Below, piece after piece: positions 24,901-34,275 of a stretch of 42,758 bases of DNA; the stretch's first letter is position 1, and every line of letters begins with the position of its first letter. The notes under the pieces were generated by a model. That model did no database searches. It had not been told where the DNA came from and saw only the letters and a list, made by a program, of their open reading frames with translations. Position numbers and translations under genes: made by a program. Source of the stretch: Pseudoduganella sp. (GTDB taxonomy: Bacteria > Pseudomonadota > Gammaproteobacteria > Burkholderiales > Burkholderiaceae_D); contig JAJTCO010000024.1 of NCBI GenBank assembly GCA_021323265.1, positions 1 through 42,758 on the forward strand. Reading direction: 5' to 3'.

Positions 24901-26295
24901 GTTGACCCCGTGCGCCATGATGCGCTCCAGCAGCGCCGCCGGCGTAGCGGGCAGTTCGCCCACCGAATAGCCGGCGTCCTTCAGCGCATGCAGCATGTCG
25001 AACAGCGTGGCCGGCACGTCCAGGTTGTCGGCGCCGATGTTCTGCCGCCCCGGCGGGTGGTTGTAGTAGACCAGCGCCACGCGCTTGTCGCGGTTCGATT
25101 TGGCGCGCAGCGTCAGCCAGCGCTCCACGCGCGCGGCCAGGCGCTCCGCCTCCGCTTCCAGCACCACGGGCGGGCGGTTCTCGATGCCGGTCAGCCTGTC
25201 GCTTTGCGGCGCGCCCAGCGCGGCCACCACGATCGGCTGGCCGATGCCCTGCAGCTCCGGCAGCGCCACGCGGTACTGCACCGAGTCCGGCGGCAAGCCG
25301 TCCGGCGACAGGCGCCACTGCATGGCGCTGCGGTCGGACAGTCGGATTGCCTTGAACAGGGGAATATCGAGGCGCTTCAGCGCTTCGCTCACGGCCTCGC
25401 GGTTTTCCGCCGCGCCCACCACGAAGTCCTGCAGCACCACCAGCGCCGCCGGCACGGCGGGCGCGATCAGTTCGGGCAAGCGCTCCAGCGCCTCGCGCGA
25501 GGCGCCGCCCCAGCGCGGCAGCACCTGCACGCATTGCTGGCCGGCGCGCTCGATATGCCGGCACACGGCAGCGGGCACCATGCCATCCATGTTCGACAGG
25601 TCCAGCACCACCACGGTGGGGCGCGCCTGCACGCCCAGCTGCGCCGCCCTGCCCCAGGCCGACGCGTCATGCAGCTCGCGCTCGCCCATGCGCAGGCGCA
25701 GGGTCGGTTCGGGCAGCGGCGCGGCCAGCGCACGGGCCGGGTCGAGCAAATGGGCGAACAGCGCCGCCGTGTTGTCGCGGCCCCCGGCCTGCCACACCTG
25801 GCGCGCGGCAAGCCAGTGCCCCGCCGCCGGCAGGGCGCGCGCCGCCTGCAGCGCGGCCGGCGGCGGCTGCTCGCCCGACAGCTGGCGCAGCGTCTCCGCC
25901 GAAACGCCGTGCAGGCGCCCCTGGCGGCTGCGCGAGAGCAGGCTAAGCGTCGCTTCGCCATTGAAAGCCAGGAAGGTGGCGCCGGCGCGCGCGTGGCGCG
26001 GCAGGGCGTCCTTCAGGCGCCGCGCCGCGTCGCCGAACAGCGACACCGCCAGCACACTGTCGGCCTGGGCCAGCCAGCGCGCAACCTGCCGCTCGTCCGC
26101 CGCCAGCCATTGCGCCGGCGTGCGCAGGACGATGCGGTCCTGCGGGTGGCGCGCCAGGTGGCGGTGCGCCGCCTCGATGGCAGTCGGGGCCGCGCGTTCG
26201 GTCACGATGGCGAACAGCGTCGCAGCGTTAGTGCGCGCACAGGCGAACGCGCAGAGCAGGACCATCATGGTCCGGGCAAGGATTGAGGTAGGCAC
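21928..26295 (-). CDS. CobN/Mg-chelatase H-like protein, exported and membrane-anchored
   Basis: About 1455 residues with the CobN/BchH fold. The core motif near residue 670, VGRHSTYEFLPGKAVGLAAD, corresponds to HGTLEWLPGK of cobaltochelatase; it is followed by GEGTQAKRRGLAVIVDHLTPP. Unlike cytoplasmic CobN it has a hydrophobic signal (ILARTMMVLLCAFACARTNA) at the N-terminus. A Pro/Ala linker (about 1370-1418) leads to one membrane span (about 1423-1443) and a short tail. This predicts a periplasmic, inner-membrane-anchored protein. No CobS, CobT, ChlI or ChlD gene is in view. The GTG at 26295, with CGGA seven bases upstream, is a guess; ATG at 26268 or 26346 is possible, the latter lying in the riboswitch. 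Role: metal insertion into, or removal from, a tetrapyrrole. Confidence 0.88.
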   Translation of the reverse strand: MPTSILARTMMVLLCAFACARTNAATLFAIVTERAAPTAIEAAHRHLARHPQDRIVLRTPAQWLAADERQVARWLAQADSVLAVSLFGDAARRLKDALPRHARAGATFLAFNGEATLSLLSRSRQGRLHGVSAETLRQLSGEQPPPAALQAARALPAAGHWLAARQVWQAGGRDNTAALFAHLLDPARALAAPLPEPTLRLRMGERELHDASAWGRAAQLGVQARPTVVVLDLSNMDGMVPAAVCRHIERAGQQCVQVLPRWGGASREALERLPELIAPAVPAALVVLQDFVVGAAENREAVSEALKRLDIPLFKAIRLSDRSAMQWRLSPDGLPPDSVQYRVALPELQGIGQPIVVAALGAPQSDRLTGIENRPPVVLEAEAERLAARVERWLTLRAKSNRDKRVALVYYNHPPGRQNIGADNLDVPATLFDMLHALKDAGYSVGELPATPAALLERIMAHGVNLPEDRGALRELAAAVNSVGAADYARWFATLSPRVQGEMTSGLLGRLHADVLQAEAAGEWALGRKQAQVVIKELQHLVEGADHPRREAAIADLAALADGYDKCLQARGNATRRRCTALAPLYRRLQGYGIEGLKGWGPAPGKIMVERGKLLVPGLVFGNVFIGPQPPRGWEVDEELLHANTSVPPPHQYLAFYHWLRDRFKADALVHVGRHSTYEFLPGKAVGLAADDFSSLIAGDLPGIYPYIVDGVGEGTQAKRRGLAVIVDHLTPPLAATPLYDELLSLRQVVESYEATSSESLKSKAAQLMRERVVALNLRAELEASMADVLAVRGIGFDAADDDLLAHEVGHYLTKLQEKFMPHGLHIFGRPWRQESIDLMLGSMRKGGIDDPEVARKLAGSPRSEMRALLAGLDGRFVEPGKGNDPLRSPEALPTGRNFHAVDGDILPTRIGYQMGAGLAAKAAARERSAAGSEGILLWASDAVRDEGVMVAFALAMMGAEPVWNARGIVSDVRLLPGAVRRDALVTTSGLFRDLYPNLIRLIDRAGRMALAASAATLAEQEPALAPALEAALAPLGGGGASAAWGRESAAGNRVAREWLVRLRALQAGGMAPADAGSAAAQRIFGDAPGAYGAGVNRLTERSGAWRERDEIGRAYRLRMGHAYGLDASGEASHAAFDAALDGISRTYHGRASNLYGLLDNNDAFDYLGGLSLAVETRTGRVPEALILQHAQPGRADVEPLAAALMGELRGRFLNPAWLKPLMGHGYAGARTMGQEFLENLWGWQVTRPDLVKNWAWDEVKSVYFDDAHKIGLPQFLGERHNAHAKAHMLAIFMVAAQKGYWKTDEATVQRLGGELARLVAGNGLPGSGHTAPEHPMWQWLAPQLDAADARALSATLAKARGDDLPAESATAPQAHPAPRATHAGAAAADPTPVQAEAPRQSAYELRALGDPQPTPAERVARLLALLAAMFALAALFALGLLRGIRNPIPQGAYQ

Positions 26296-26310
26296 AGGTA
26301 TTCCGAGCAC

Positions 26311-26334
26311 GCGCAACCACACCCCGGGTTGCGC
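26311..26334 (-). promoter_or_regulatory. Hairpin after the riboswitch aptamer, likely expression platform
   Basis: GCGCAACC and GGTTGCGC form a perfect 8-base-pair stem with an 8-base loop, 10 bases downstream of the aptamer end and 15 bases before the proposed GTG start at 26295. No T-run follows, so translational control is likelier than termination. In known cobalamin riboswitches such a hairpin loop kisses aptamer loop L5; I could not confirm complementarity by eye. Confidence 0.55.
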
Positions 26335-26343
26335 ACAATCAAA

Positions 26344-26531
26344 CATGACTGGCCGGTCTTCTGGCTCGCCTTCATCCTAGTCCGACCCGGCCTTCCCGTG
26401 CGATGCACAGTGGCGTTGGTCAGCGTCGTCTGGCTTACAGCAGCGGGGGCTGCGCCGGACTGGCGTGAGATGGCTATCTCGCGCGTCACCGGCTTCCCGT
26501 TTCACCACCTTGCTGGCTAGCAAGATGGCAC
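26344..26531 (-). promoter_or_regulatory. Cobalamin riboswitch
   Basis: Reading the minus strand, the conserved elements occur in the right order: GGGAAGCCGGTG (26498-26487), the CCGGCGCAGCCCCCGCTGCTGTAA segment around 26459-26436, the B12-box core GCCACTGT (26414-26407), GGGAAGG (about 26398-26391) and the closing AGAAGACCGGCC (26363-26350 area). This is a complete cobalamin aptamer. In gammaproteobacteria and betaproteobacteria it normally shuts off transport or synthesis genes when cobalamin is abundant. It precedes the CobN-like operon (21928 down to 17654). The strip 26532-26665 upstream holds its promoter and the divergent gene's leader; I see nothing else there. Confidence 0.93.
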
Positions 26532-26665
26532 CAATCACGTAACTACTGAGATTTTAGCAACAAATGTTGTGCTACGGATGTGGAATCAAGAAATTAGTGG
26601 AAAAACCGCTGCCAAAGGTATTTACTGGTAAATGCGCGTCCACGAACGCGTCTGGGAGAGAGAAA

Positions 26666-26974
26666 ATGCATAACAAGACAACATTGCAAGTCCTGGCTGC
26701 GGCCTCGGGACTGGGGGATGAGCGCATCCAGGAACTGTGGGAAGGGGCGGACATGTACGCCCGGGCCCAGGCTGGCAACCCCGATTCCCCCCGTTACCAG
26801 CAAGTGCTGCACGAACGCATGGCGGCGATGGTGGAGCGCGAGGTGGCCAAGCGCCAGTCCGCCCGCGATTGCACGCCGTGGGTGATGGCCGACGCCCACC
26901 TGGGGCAGATCGAGGTATCGCTGAGCGAGGCGCTGAAAGCCTTCGGCAGCCGCTCGCAGCACGTCATGCACTAG
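26666..26974 (+). CDS. Hypothetical cytoplasmic protein, 102 residues
   Basis: A mostly helical protein with no family I recognise: LQVLAAASGLGDERIQELWE, YQQVLHERMAAMVEREVAKR and a C-terminal helix VSLSEALKAFGSRSQ. The start at 26666 follows GGGAGAGAG and is preferred over ATG at 26564, which lies closer to the riboswitch region. It is divergent from the cobalamin-riboswitch operon. Its TAG stop shares the palindrome CTAG (26971-26974) with the stop of the convergent S41 peptidase gene. Confidence 0.7.
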   Translation: MHNKTTLQVLAAASGLGDERIQELWEGADMYARAQAGNPDSPRYQQVLHERMAAMVEREVAKRQSARDCTPWVMADAHLGQIEVSLSEALKAFGSRSQHVMH

Positions 26975-28455
26975 CGGGACAAGGCATCGAGCACCGCCTG
27001 GCGCACGGCCGCATCGTCCCGCATGTTCACTTGCAGCGGCACGTCCGGCTGCAGCGCTTCATTGTTGCCGCGCAGGCGGTTGCGCCACACCTTGTGCGGC
27101 ATGACCAGGTGATTCCCGCTCGGCAGGCGCACGTGGCCCACGTCGATGTAGACCGTATCGGCGCTGGTGGCCTGGCCCATGTGGATGGCGCCCGGCACCT
27201 TGCGCAGCGAATCGGCAAAGTTCAGGCAGGAGCTGGCGCAGTTCTCGTCCGTCAGCAGCACCACGCTGCCGCTGAAGCGGCGCAGCTTACCGTTGCGCGC
27301 CACGATGTCGGCGCGTGTCAGGCGCGCGGCGCTGCCCGGCTGCTCGATCCATGGCAGGCCGTCGGCCTTCGCCTTGCGCATGCTGTCGCGCAGTGCGGTA
27401 ACCCATTTGACGTCGATGCTGTCCGCGCCCTGCGCCGCGCTCATGCGCGCGATCCGGCTTTCCAGGCTCGCGATCGCGTCGTCCGAGACGCGCCATTGGG
27501 CATAGATGCGCGGCACGCTGTCCAGGTTGGTCTTGTCGTACTCCAGCCCACCCGTGGCCGCGTCGAAGATGCGGTCGCCGATCGCGCTATTGCCGCCGCC
27601 ATTGCCGCGCGTGTCGAACACGATGCTGCGCACGCCTTGCAGGCGCGGCAACTCCTCCACCATCCGCTCGATGTTCTGCGCCGCTGCGCGGTCAGGATTG
27701 AAGTTGGCGGCGCGGATCCACAGTACGCCATCCTGCAGGCTGTAGGCATTGAAGCGCTGCGCTTGCGGCAGCGTCTTGAACAACTCCTTGAAGTCGGCAT
27801 ACGGCACCTGGCGGTAGTCCTGGCGGAACGTAGCCACTTTGCCGTCGGCCGTGCGGAAGCTGCATTGCCGCAGCTCCTCGCCCGGCATGTCCAGCGAGGT
27901 AAAGACGCTGGCCAGGTCGTGGTAGACGCCAGGCAGGTCGCGCCCATCGTTATATTTGCCGACCTGGCGCAGGCGCTGCTCCGGCGCCATGCCGTCGCAG
28001 GACAGCAGCTGCGCGCCCAGCGGCGGCAAAGGTCGCGGCCAGTGCGGCAACTGGGCGCCGACGCGGTAGGCGCCGTCCACGTAATCCAGGCGCCAGCCGG
28101 CCATCGTCACCGGCTCGCCGTTGCGCGCCGGCGCGCTGGAGTAGCTGAGGTGGCCGTCTTCGAAGCCCGCGATGTAGTAGCTCACGGCGGCGACCATGCT
28201 GTCATAGCTGTTCACGCGCGCCAGCAAGGCGCGGGCCTGTTCGTAGCCTTTGGCCTCCCAGGTACGGAAAGCCGGGTTCTGCTGGTCGATGTAGCCGGGA
28301 TGGTCGGCGCGGATCGCGGCCCGCGCGGCCTCCAAATCAGTGGCGGCCATGGCGCGCCAATCCCTGGACGACGATGGAGCGGTAGGCATGGAGGCGGTCT
28401 CGGCGGCATGCGCCGCGCCGAGCACTGCGAGCAGCAAAATTGGTAATTTATTCAT
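26971..28455 (-). CDS. S41-family (tail-specific protease-like) peptidase, exported
   Basis: A 494-residue protein with a signal peptide ([19 protein letters not shown]). The peptidase domain is in the C-terminal half: [20 protein letters not shown] around 300-320, then [20 protein letters not shown] around 415-435, which holds the likely Ser nucleophile of the S41 fold, then [16 protein letters not shown]. The N-terminal half carries the S41 cap-like region ([11 protein letters not shown]). It is expected in the periplasm or at the surface. Substrates are unknown. It stands alone, convergent with the 102-residue gene and divergent from the YkgJ pair. Confidence 0.85.
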   Translation of the reverse strand: MNKLPILLLAVLGAAHAAETASMPTAPSSSRDWRAMAATDLEAARAAIRADHPGYIDQQNPAFRTWEAKGYEQARALLARVNSYDSMVAAVSYYIAGFEDGHLSYSSAPARNGEPVTMAGWRLDYVDGAYRVGAQLPHWPRPLPPLGAQLLSCDGMAPEQRLRQVGKYNDGRDLPGVYHDLASVFTSLDMPGEELRQCSFRTADGKVATFRQDYRQVPYADFKELFKTLPQAQRFNAYSLQDGVLWIRAANFNPDRAAAQNIERMVEELPRLQGVRSIVFDTRGNGGGNSAIGDRIFDAATGGLEYDKTNLDSVPRIYAQWRVSDDAIASLESRIARMSAAQGADSIDVKWVTALRDSMRKAKADGLPWIEQPGSAARLTRADIVARNGKLRRFSGSVVLLTDENCASSCLNFADSLRKVPGAIHMGQATSADTVYIDVGHVRLPSGNHLVMPHKVWRNRLRGNNEALQPDVPLQVNMRDDAAVRQAVLDALSR

Positions 28456-28525
28456 GCGCGCATTATGCAAGCGACTGCCCTGGAAATGTCTCTCGAATTC
28501 CCACGACACGATTAAAATAAACTGC

Positions 28526-28783
28526 ATGAACCGCGCCCCCATTCCGTGCCGTCCGCAATGCGGCGCCTGTTGCACGGCGCCCGCGATTTCCAGCGCCATC
28601 CCCGGCATGCCCGAAGGGAAGCCGGCGGGCATGCCCTGCACCCAGCTCGACGCCCAGCGCCGCTGCAAGCTGTATGGCCGGCCCGAGCGGCCCCAGGTGT
28701 GCATCGAGTTCGCCGCCGACGAAATGGTTTGTGGTGAAACGCGCGAACAGGCCATGCGCTGGCTGGGCTGGGCCAAGGCATGA
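28526..28783 (+). CDS. YkgJ-type cysteine-cluster protein, copy 1
   Basis: An 85-residue protein with about seven Cys in the zinc/iron cluster pattern of the YkgJ family: CRPQCGACC at residues 8-16, a Cys in [21 protein letters not shown] in the middle and [14 protein letters not shown] at the end. The cluster metal and function are unknown. No clear ribosome binding site precedes the ATG. It is followed 34 bases later by a close paralogue, so the pair arose by tandem duplication. Confidence 0.8.
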   Translation: MNRAPIPCRPQCGACCTAPAISSAIPGMPEGKPAGMPCTQLDAQRRCKLYGRPERPQVCIEFAADEMVCGETREQAMRWLGWAKA

Positions 28784-28817
28784 ACAGATCCATGAACGGG
28801 TAGAATATCGCCCCACA

Positions 28818-29081
28818 ATGAGTTTCCAATGCCGCCCTGCGTGCGGCGCCTGCTGCACGGCGCCCTCCATCACCTCCCCCATCCCCGGCATGCCGAACGG
28901 TAAGCCGGCGGGCGTGCCTTGCGTGCAACTGGGCGCGGACCAGCGCTGCAAGATCTTCGGCCAGCCCGAGCGGCCGGCCTTCTGCGCCGGGCTGCAGCCT
29001 TCGGCGGAAATGTGCGGCGCAACGCGCGAACAGGCCATGCACTGGCTGACGGCGCTGGAACGGGCCACGGCGCCGGATTGA
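28818..29081 (+). CDS. YkgJ-type cysteine-cluster protein, copy 2
   Basis: An 87-residue paralogue of the preceding gene. Every Cys of copy 1 is kept: [38 protein letters not shown] and [13 protein letters not shown]. The middle section is nearly identical, while the tails and the segment after the fifth Cys differ (AGLQPSAE against IEFAADE). It is probably cotranscribed with copy 1. No obvious ribosome binding site is seen before the ATG at 28818. The function is unknown. Confidence 0.8.
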   Translation: MSFQCRPACGACCTAPSITSPIPGMPNGKPAGVPCVQLGADQRCKIFGQPERPAFCAGLQPSAEMCGATREQAMHWLTALERATAPD

Positions 29082-29130
29082 CGCGCCCCGGGCGCCGCGC
29101 CGCCAACGGTTCAGGCTAGAATGTTCAGCC

Positions 29131-30273
29131 ATGAACCAAATCATCGACCACCGCCACCGCCGCTCCACCCGCCTTGCCTTCCTGACCGCAGGCCTTGCCA
29201 TGTCCGCCTGGGCCCCGCTGGTGCCCTACGCGAAAGAGCGCCTGGCGCTCGCCGAAGGTCCGCTGGGCTTGCTGCTCCTGTGCCTGGGCGCCGGCTCCCT
29301 GCTGGCCATGCCGCTTACCGGCGCGCTGGCGGCGCGCTTCGGCTGCCGCGCGGTGGTGCTGTGGTCGTCCCTGCTGATCTGCCTGGCCCTGCCGGCGCTG
29401 GCGCTCGCCCCCACGCCCCTGACGCTTGGCCTGGCGCTGTTCGTCTTTGGCGCCGCCCTGGGCACGATGGACGTGGCCATGAACGTGCAGGCGGTCATGG
29501 TGGAAAAAGCCAGCGGCGGTGCCCTGATGTCCGGCTTCCACGGCATGTTCAGCCTGGGCGGCTTTGCCGGCGCGGGCGGCATGGCCCTGCTGCTGTGGCT
29601 GGGCAGCGGCCCGCTGGCCGCCTGCCTGGCCATCGTGGCGCTGGTGGCGCTGCTGCTCTGGCGCGCCAGCCCCGATCTGCTGCATGAACCGGAAGTGCGC
29701 GCGGACGACAGCCCCACCTTCGTCCTGCCGCACGGCGCCGTCATCTTCATCGGCGCCCTGTGCTTCATCGTCTTCCTGGCCGAAGGCGCCATGCTGGACT
29801 GGAGCGCCGTCTTCCTGAGCGCCGAGCGGGGGCTGGAGGAAGGCCGCGCGGGCCTCGGTTACGCCGCCTTTGCCGTGGCCATGACCGCCGGCCGCCTGAC
29901 CGGCGACCGCGTGGTGCGCCGCTTCGGCGGGCGCCGCGTGCTGCTGGCCGGCGGCTTGTGCGCGGCGGCTGGTTTCTTCACTGCAGTGGCGGCGCCGTCG
30001 ACTGCCCTGGCCCTGGCCGGCTTCGTGCTCGTGGGGCTGGGCGCCTCGAACATCGTGCCCATCCTGTTTACCGCCGCCGGCAACCAGGACGCCATGCCGG
30101 CCAGCCTGGCCATTGCCGCCATCACCACCATCGGCTATGCCGGCATCCTGGCCGGCCCGGCCCTGATCGGGCTGGTGGCCCATGTTTCCAGCTTGAACCT
30201 GGCCTTTGCCGCCCTGGGCGGGGCCCTGTTGCTGGTAGCCGCCAGCGCCCGCCTGGTACGGGTCCACTCCTGA
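29131..30273 (+). CDS. MFS transporter, YbjJ-like
   Basis: A 380-residue inner-membrane protein with about twelve hydrophobic segments. The family features visible are RLAFLTAGLAMSAWAPLVPY at the start, the loop after span 2 (GALAARFGCRAVV), GTMDVAMNVQAVMVEKASGG in the middle and ALIGLVAHVSSLNLAFAAL near the end. It resembles the YbjJ-type proton-driven exporters or permeases; the substrate is unknown. It is preceded by the YkgJ pair on the same strand (49 bases) and followed by uppP after 123 bases. No regulator is adjacent. Confidence 0.88.
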   Translation: MNQIIDHRHRRSTRLAFLTAGLAMSAWAPLVPYAKERLALAEGPLGLLLLCLGAGSLLAMPLTGALAARFGCRAVVLWSSLLICLALPALALAPTPLTLGLALFVFGAALGTMDVAMNVQAVMVEKASGGALMSGFHGMFSLGGFAGAGGMALLLWLGSGPLAACLAIVALVALLLWRASPDLLHEPEVRADDSPTFVLPHGAVIFIGALCFIVFLAEGAMLDWSAVFLSAERGLEEGRAGLGYAAFAVAMTAGRLTGDRVVRRFGGRRVLLAGGLCAAAGFFTAVAAPSTALALAGFVLVGLGASNIVPILFTAAGNQDAMPASLAIAAITTIGYAGILAGPALIGLVAHVSSLNLAFAALGGALLLVAASARLVRVHS

Positions 30274-30396
30274 CGCAGCGCAAACCGTGCGGCGGCCAGG
30301 GACGTTAATCTTGGATTAAGTGTATCGGCCTGGGGCGCTCATGGTAAGCTTCGTGCCCGCGCTGCATCCCGCCACCGACACATTAACAAAACCACA

Positions 30397-31230
30397 ATGG
30401 ATATCATTCTCCTGCTGAAGGCTTTGATCATGGGCCTGGTCGAAGGATTCACCGAATTCCTGCCGATTTCCTCCACCGGACACCTGATCCTGGCGGGCAG
30501 CCTGCTCGATTTCACCGGCGAAAAGATGAAGGTGTTCGAGATCGTGATCCAGGGCGGGGCCATGCTGGCCGTGATCTGGGAGTACCGCCGCAAGATCGGC
30601 GAAGTCCTGGCGGGCATGTTCCACGAGCCGAAGGCGCAGCGCTTCGTCATCAACATCATGGTCGGCTTCATCCCTGCCGGCTTGCTGGCCTACCTGTTTA
30701 ACGAAAGCATCAAGGCCGTCCTGTTCCACCCGGTGCCGGTGGCGCTGGCCTTCATCGTCGGCGGTTTCGTCATCCTGTGGGTCGAACGGCGCGCCCGCCT
30801 CAACCCGGTGACCGTGCGCGTGCAGTCGGTGGACGACATGAGCATCGGCGACGCGCTGAAGGTCGGCTGCGCCCAGGCCTTCGCCCTGATCCCCGGCACC
30901 AGCCGCTCCGGCGCCACCATCATCGGCGGCCTGCTGGTCGGCCTGTCGCGCAAGGCCGCCACCGAGTTTTCCTTCTTCCTCGCGATTCCGACCCTGCTCT
31001 CGGCCACCTTCTACTCGCTGTGGAAGGAACGCGCGCTGCTGACGGCAGCCGACCTGCCGATGTTTACCGTGGGGACCATTTCCGCCTTCGTGTCCGCCTT
31101 CCTGTGCGTGCGCTGGCTGCTGCGCTACGTCAGCACCCACGGCTTCGCTTTTTTCGCCTGGTACCGCATCGTGTTCGGTATCGTGGTTTTGGCCACCGCC
31201 TACACGGGCGCGGTCACATGGCATGAATGA
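30397..31230 (+). CDS. uppP: Undecaprenyl-diphosphatase
   Basis: A 277-residue polytopic membrane enzyme of the BacA/UppP type. It dephosphorylates undecaprenyl diphosphate at the outer face of the inner membrane to recycle the cell-wall lipid carrier, and extra copies give bacitracin resistance. Both signature regions are present: [18 protein letters not shown] at residues 13-30 and [20 protein letters not shown] around 167-186, containing the catalytic Glu, His, Ser and Arg residues. It is followed 11 bases later by recQ. The 123 bases upstream hold a short inverted repeat TTAATC-TTG-GATTAA and no clear promoter. Confidence 0.96.
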   Translation: MDIILLLKALIMGLVEGFTEFLPISSTGHLILAGSLLDFTGEKMKVFEIVIQGGAMLAVIWEYRRKIGEVLAGMFHEPKAQRFVINIMVGFIPAGLLAYLFNESIKAVLFHPVPVALAFIVGGFVILWVERRARLNPVTVRVQSVDDMSIGDALKVGCAQAFALIPGTSRSGATIIGGLLVGLSRKAATEFSFFLAIPTLLSATFYSLWKERALLTAADLPMFTVGTISAFVSAFLCVRWLLRYVSTHGFAFFAWYRIVFGIVVLATAYTGAVTWHE

Positions 31231-31241
31231 TTGATTGATAG

Positions 31242-33036
<1,795 letters not shown>

Positions 33037-33062
<26 letters not shown>

Positions 33063-34056
33063 GGCGCAAGGTGCCCAGCACGGCCATCGCCGCCAGCATC
33101 TGCCAGACCGCCGCCGGCTCGGGCACCGGCAACAGCAGGACCATCATGGCGTCCCCGGTCAGGGTATTGCGCGCCAGCGCCGCGATGTCGCCGCCCTCGT
33201 TGATGGCCTCCGCACTGAGCAATTCCCACTCGCCAGGGTATTCCTGCCGCCACAGATCGTCGAGCCGGTAAGCGGCGCCTTCGTGCCACAGCATGGCGCG
33301 ACCGTGCGACACGCCCACCACCATGCCTTGATCGTTCACGTCGTAGGCAATTCCCTGCCCGAGCGAATTGCCCGGCTGGTCGGGCAGCCATACCGTGGCG
33401 TACCAGTCCGTCTCGTGGACGATGGCGCCGGCAATCCAGCCATGGCTATTCAGGGCGAAGGCCCAGGCACCCGGCATGGACTCCACCTGGCTCAACTGGC
33501 CGTTGCGCCACCGCTGCAAGCCGAGCGGCCCCGATCCGACCACCTCCCCCGCGTCGTTGATGGCGACGGGATGGAAGTCGTCGAAATACAGCGTTCCTTC
33601 TTGCCGGTGAATGAAACCAAACCATCCGCCCGGCGCGAAGACATCGCCGACGCTGCCGACGATATCGCCGCGACCGTTGATGCCCTTGGCTTCACCGGAC
33701 TGTCCCTCCAGCGGCACGCGCACCACGCCGCCATCGGCATACCAGACCAGGGGCTGCACGCGGTCGTTGCTGTACCAAGGCGCCGTTCCCGCGCCGACGA
33801 CCGTGCCGCTATTGTTGATCGAGAACAGCAGGGCGCCTGTCACGTCGCCCACCAGCGTCGTCGCGCTGCCATCCCGATTCCAGACCGTGGGGCGGCCTTC
33901 CACCGTCGTCCCGGCGACCTGCCCCAGGTCGTTGATCGCCATGTGCGACCAGATGCCCGTTTGCAGCGGCAGGCCGCGGTAAGCGGCGGGCACCTGGGCC
34001 AGCGCAAGCGCCGGCAAGCAGGTGGCGATTGCGAGCAATCTCTTCAAGCTAAGCAT
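33037..34056 (-). CDS. PEP-CTERM sorting-signal protein with HAF repeats
   Basis: A 339-residue exported protein. The signal peptide is MLSLKRLLAIATCLPALALA. The body has about six imperfect HAF-type repeats built on the pattern AINDxGxVVG (MAINDLGQVAGT, INNSGTVVGAG, INGRGDIVGSV, INDAGEVVGSG, VNDQGMVVGVS, INEGGDIAAL). The C-terminus VPEPAAVWQMLAAMAVLGTL with a basic tail is a PEP-CTERM signal, recognised by an exosortase and common in EPS-producing Oxalobacteraceae. The start at 34056 has GGAGGA at ideal distance. An upstream short ORF overlaps it by 8 bases. No exosortase gene is in the window. Confidence 0.88.
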
Positions 34057-34156
34057 GCCATCCTCCTGATTCTTCTTGCCCCCCCGCGCCGGCGATGCGA
34101 TGCAGTCCGCCCAACAGCGCCAATGCGCAGACGAGTAGTCGAGCAAGCTTGGGCAT
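34049..34156 (-). CDS. Short upstream ORF with a signal-like peptide and a G7 tract
   Basis: This 35-residue ORF begins MPKLARLLVCALALLGGLHR, which looks like a signal peptide, and ends in QEESGGWHA. A good CGGGAG precedes the ATG at 34156. Its stop overlaps the start of the PEP-CTERM gene as ATGCTTAG (34056-34049), so the two are translationally coupled. It contains a run of seven G (minus strand, 34078-34085 region). Loss of one G would fuse it in frame with the PEP-CTERM protein. It may be a leader peptide, a tiny secreted peptide or a sign of slippage. The remaining 34157-34275 holds nothing I can identify. Confidence 0.4.
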   Translation of the reverse strand: MPKLARLLVCALALLGGLHRIAGAGGQEESGGWHA

Positions 34157-34275
34157 GGCTGACTCCCGTTGGTTGGACAAGAGCTTATGCTGCGCCGACG
34201 GCACGCGCCGGCGCCAATCGTGCGCACAGGGACGATAGCGCTTTCCGCCATAACCGGATGCAAGCGGCGTTGCCG

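Noticed and set aside
22147..26286. Plus-strand open frame of 1379 codons opposite the CobN-like gene
   Set aside because: Antisense shadow of a high-GC gene; the minus strand has clear CobN motifs, overlapping downstream starts and a riboswitch.
26344..26531. Possible plus-strand small genes within the riboswitch
   Set aside because: The conserved bases are explained in full by the minus-strand cobalamin aptamer.
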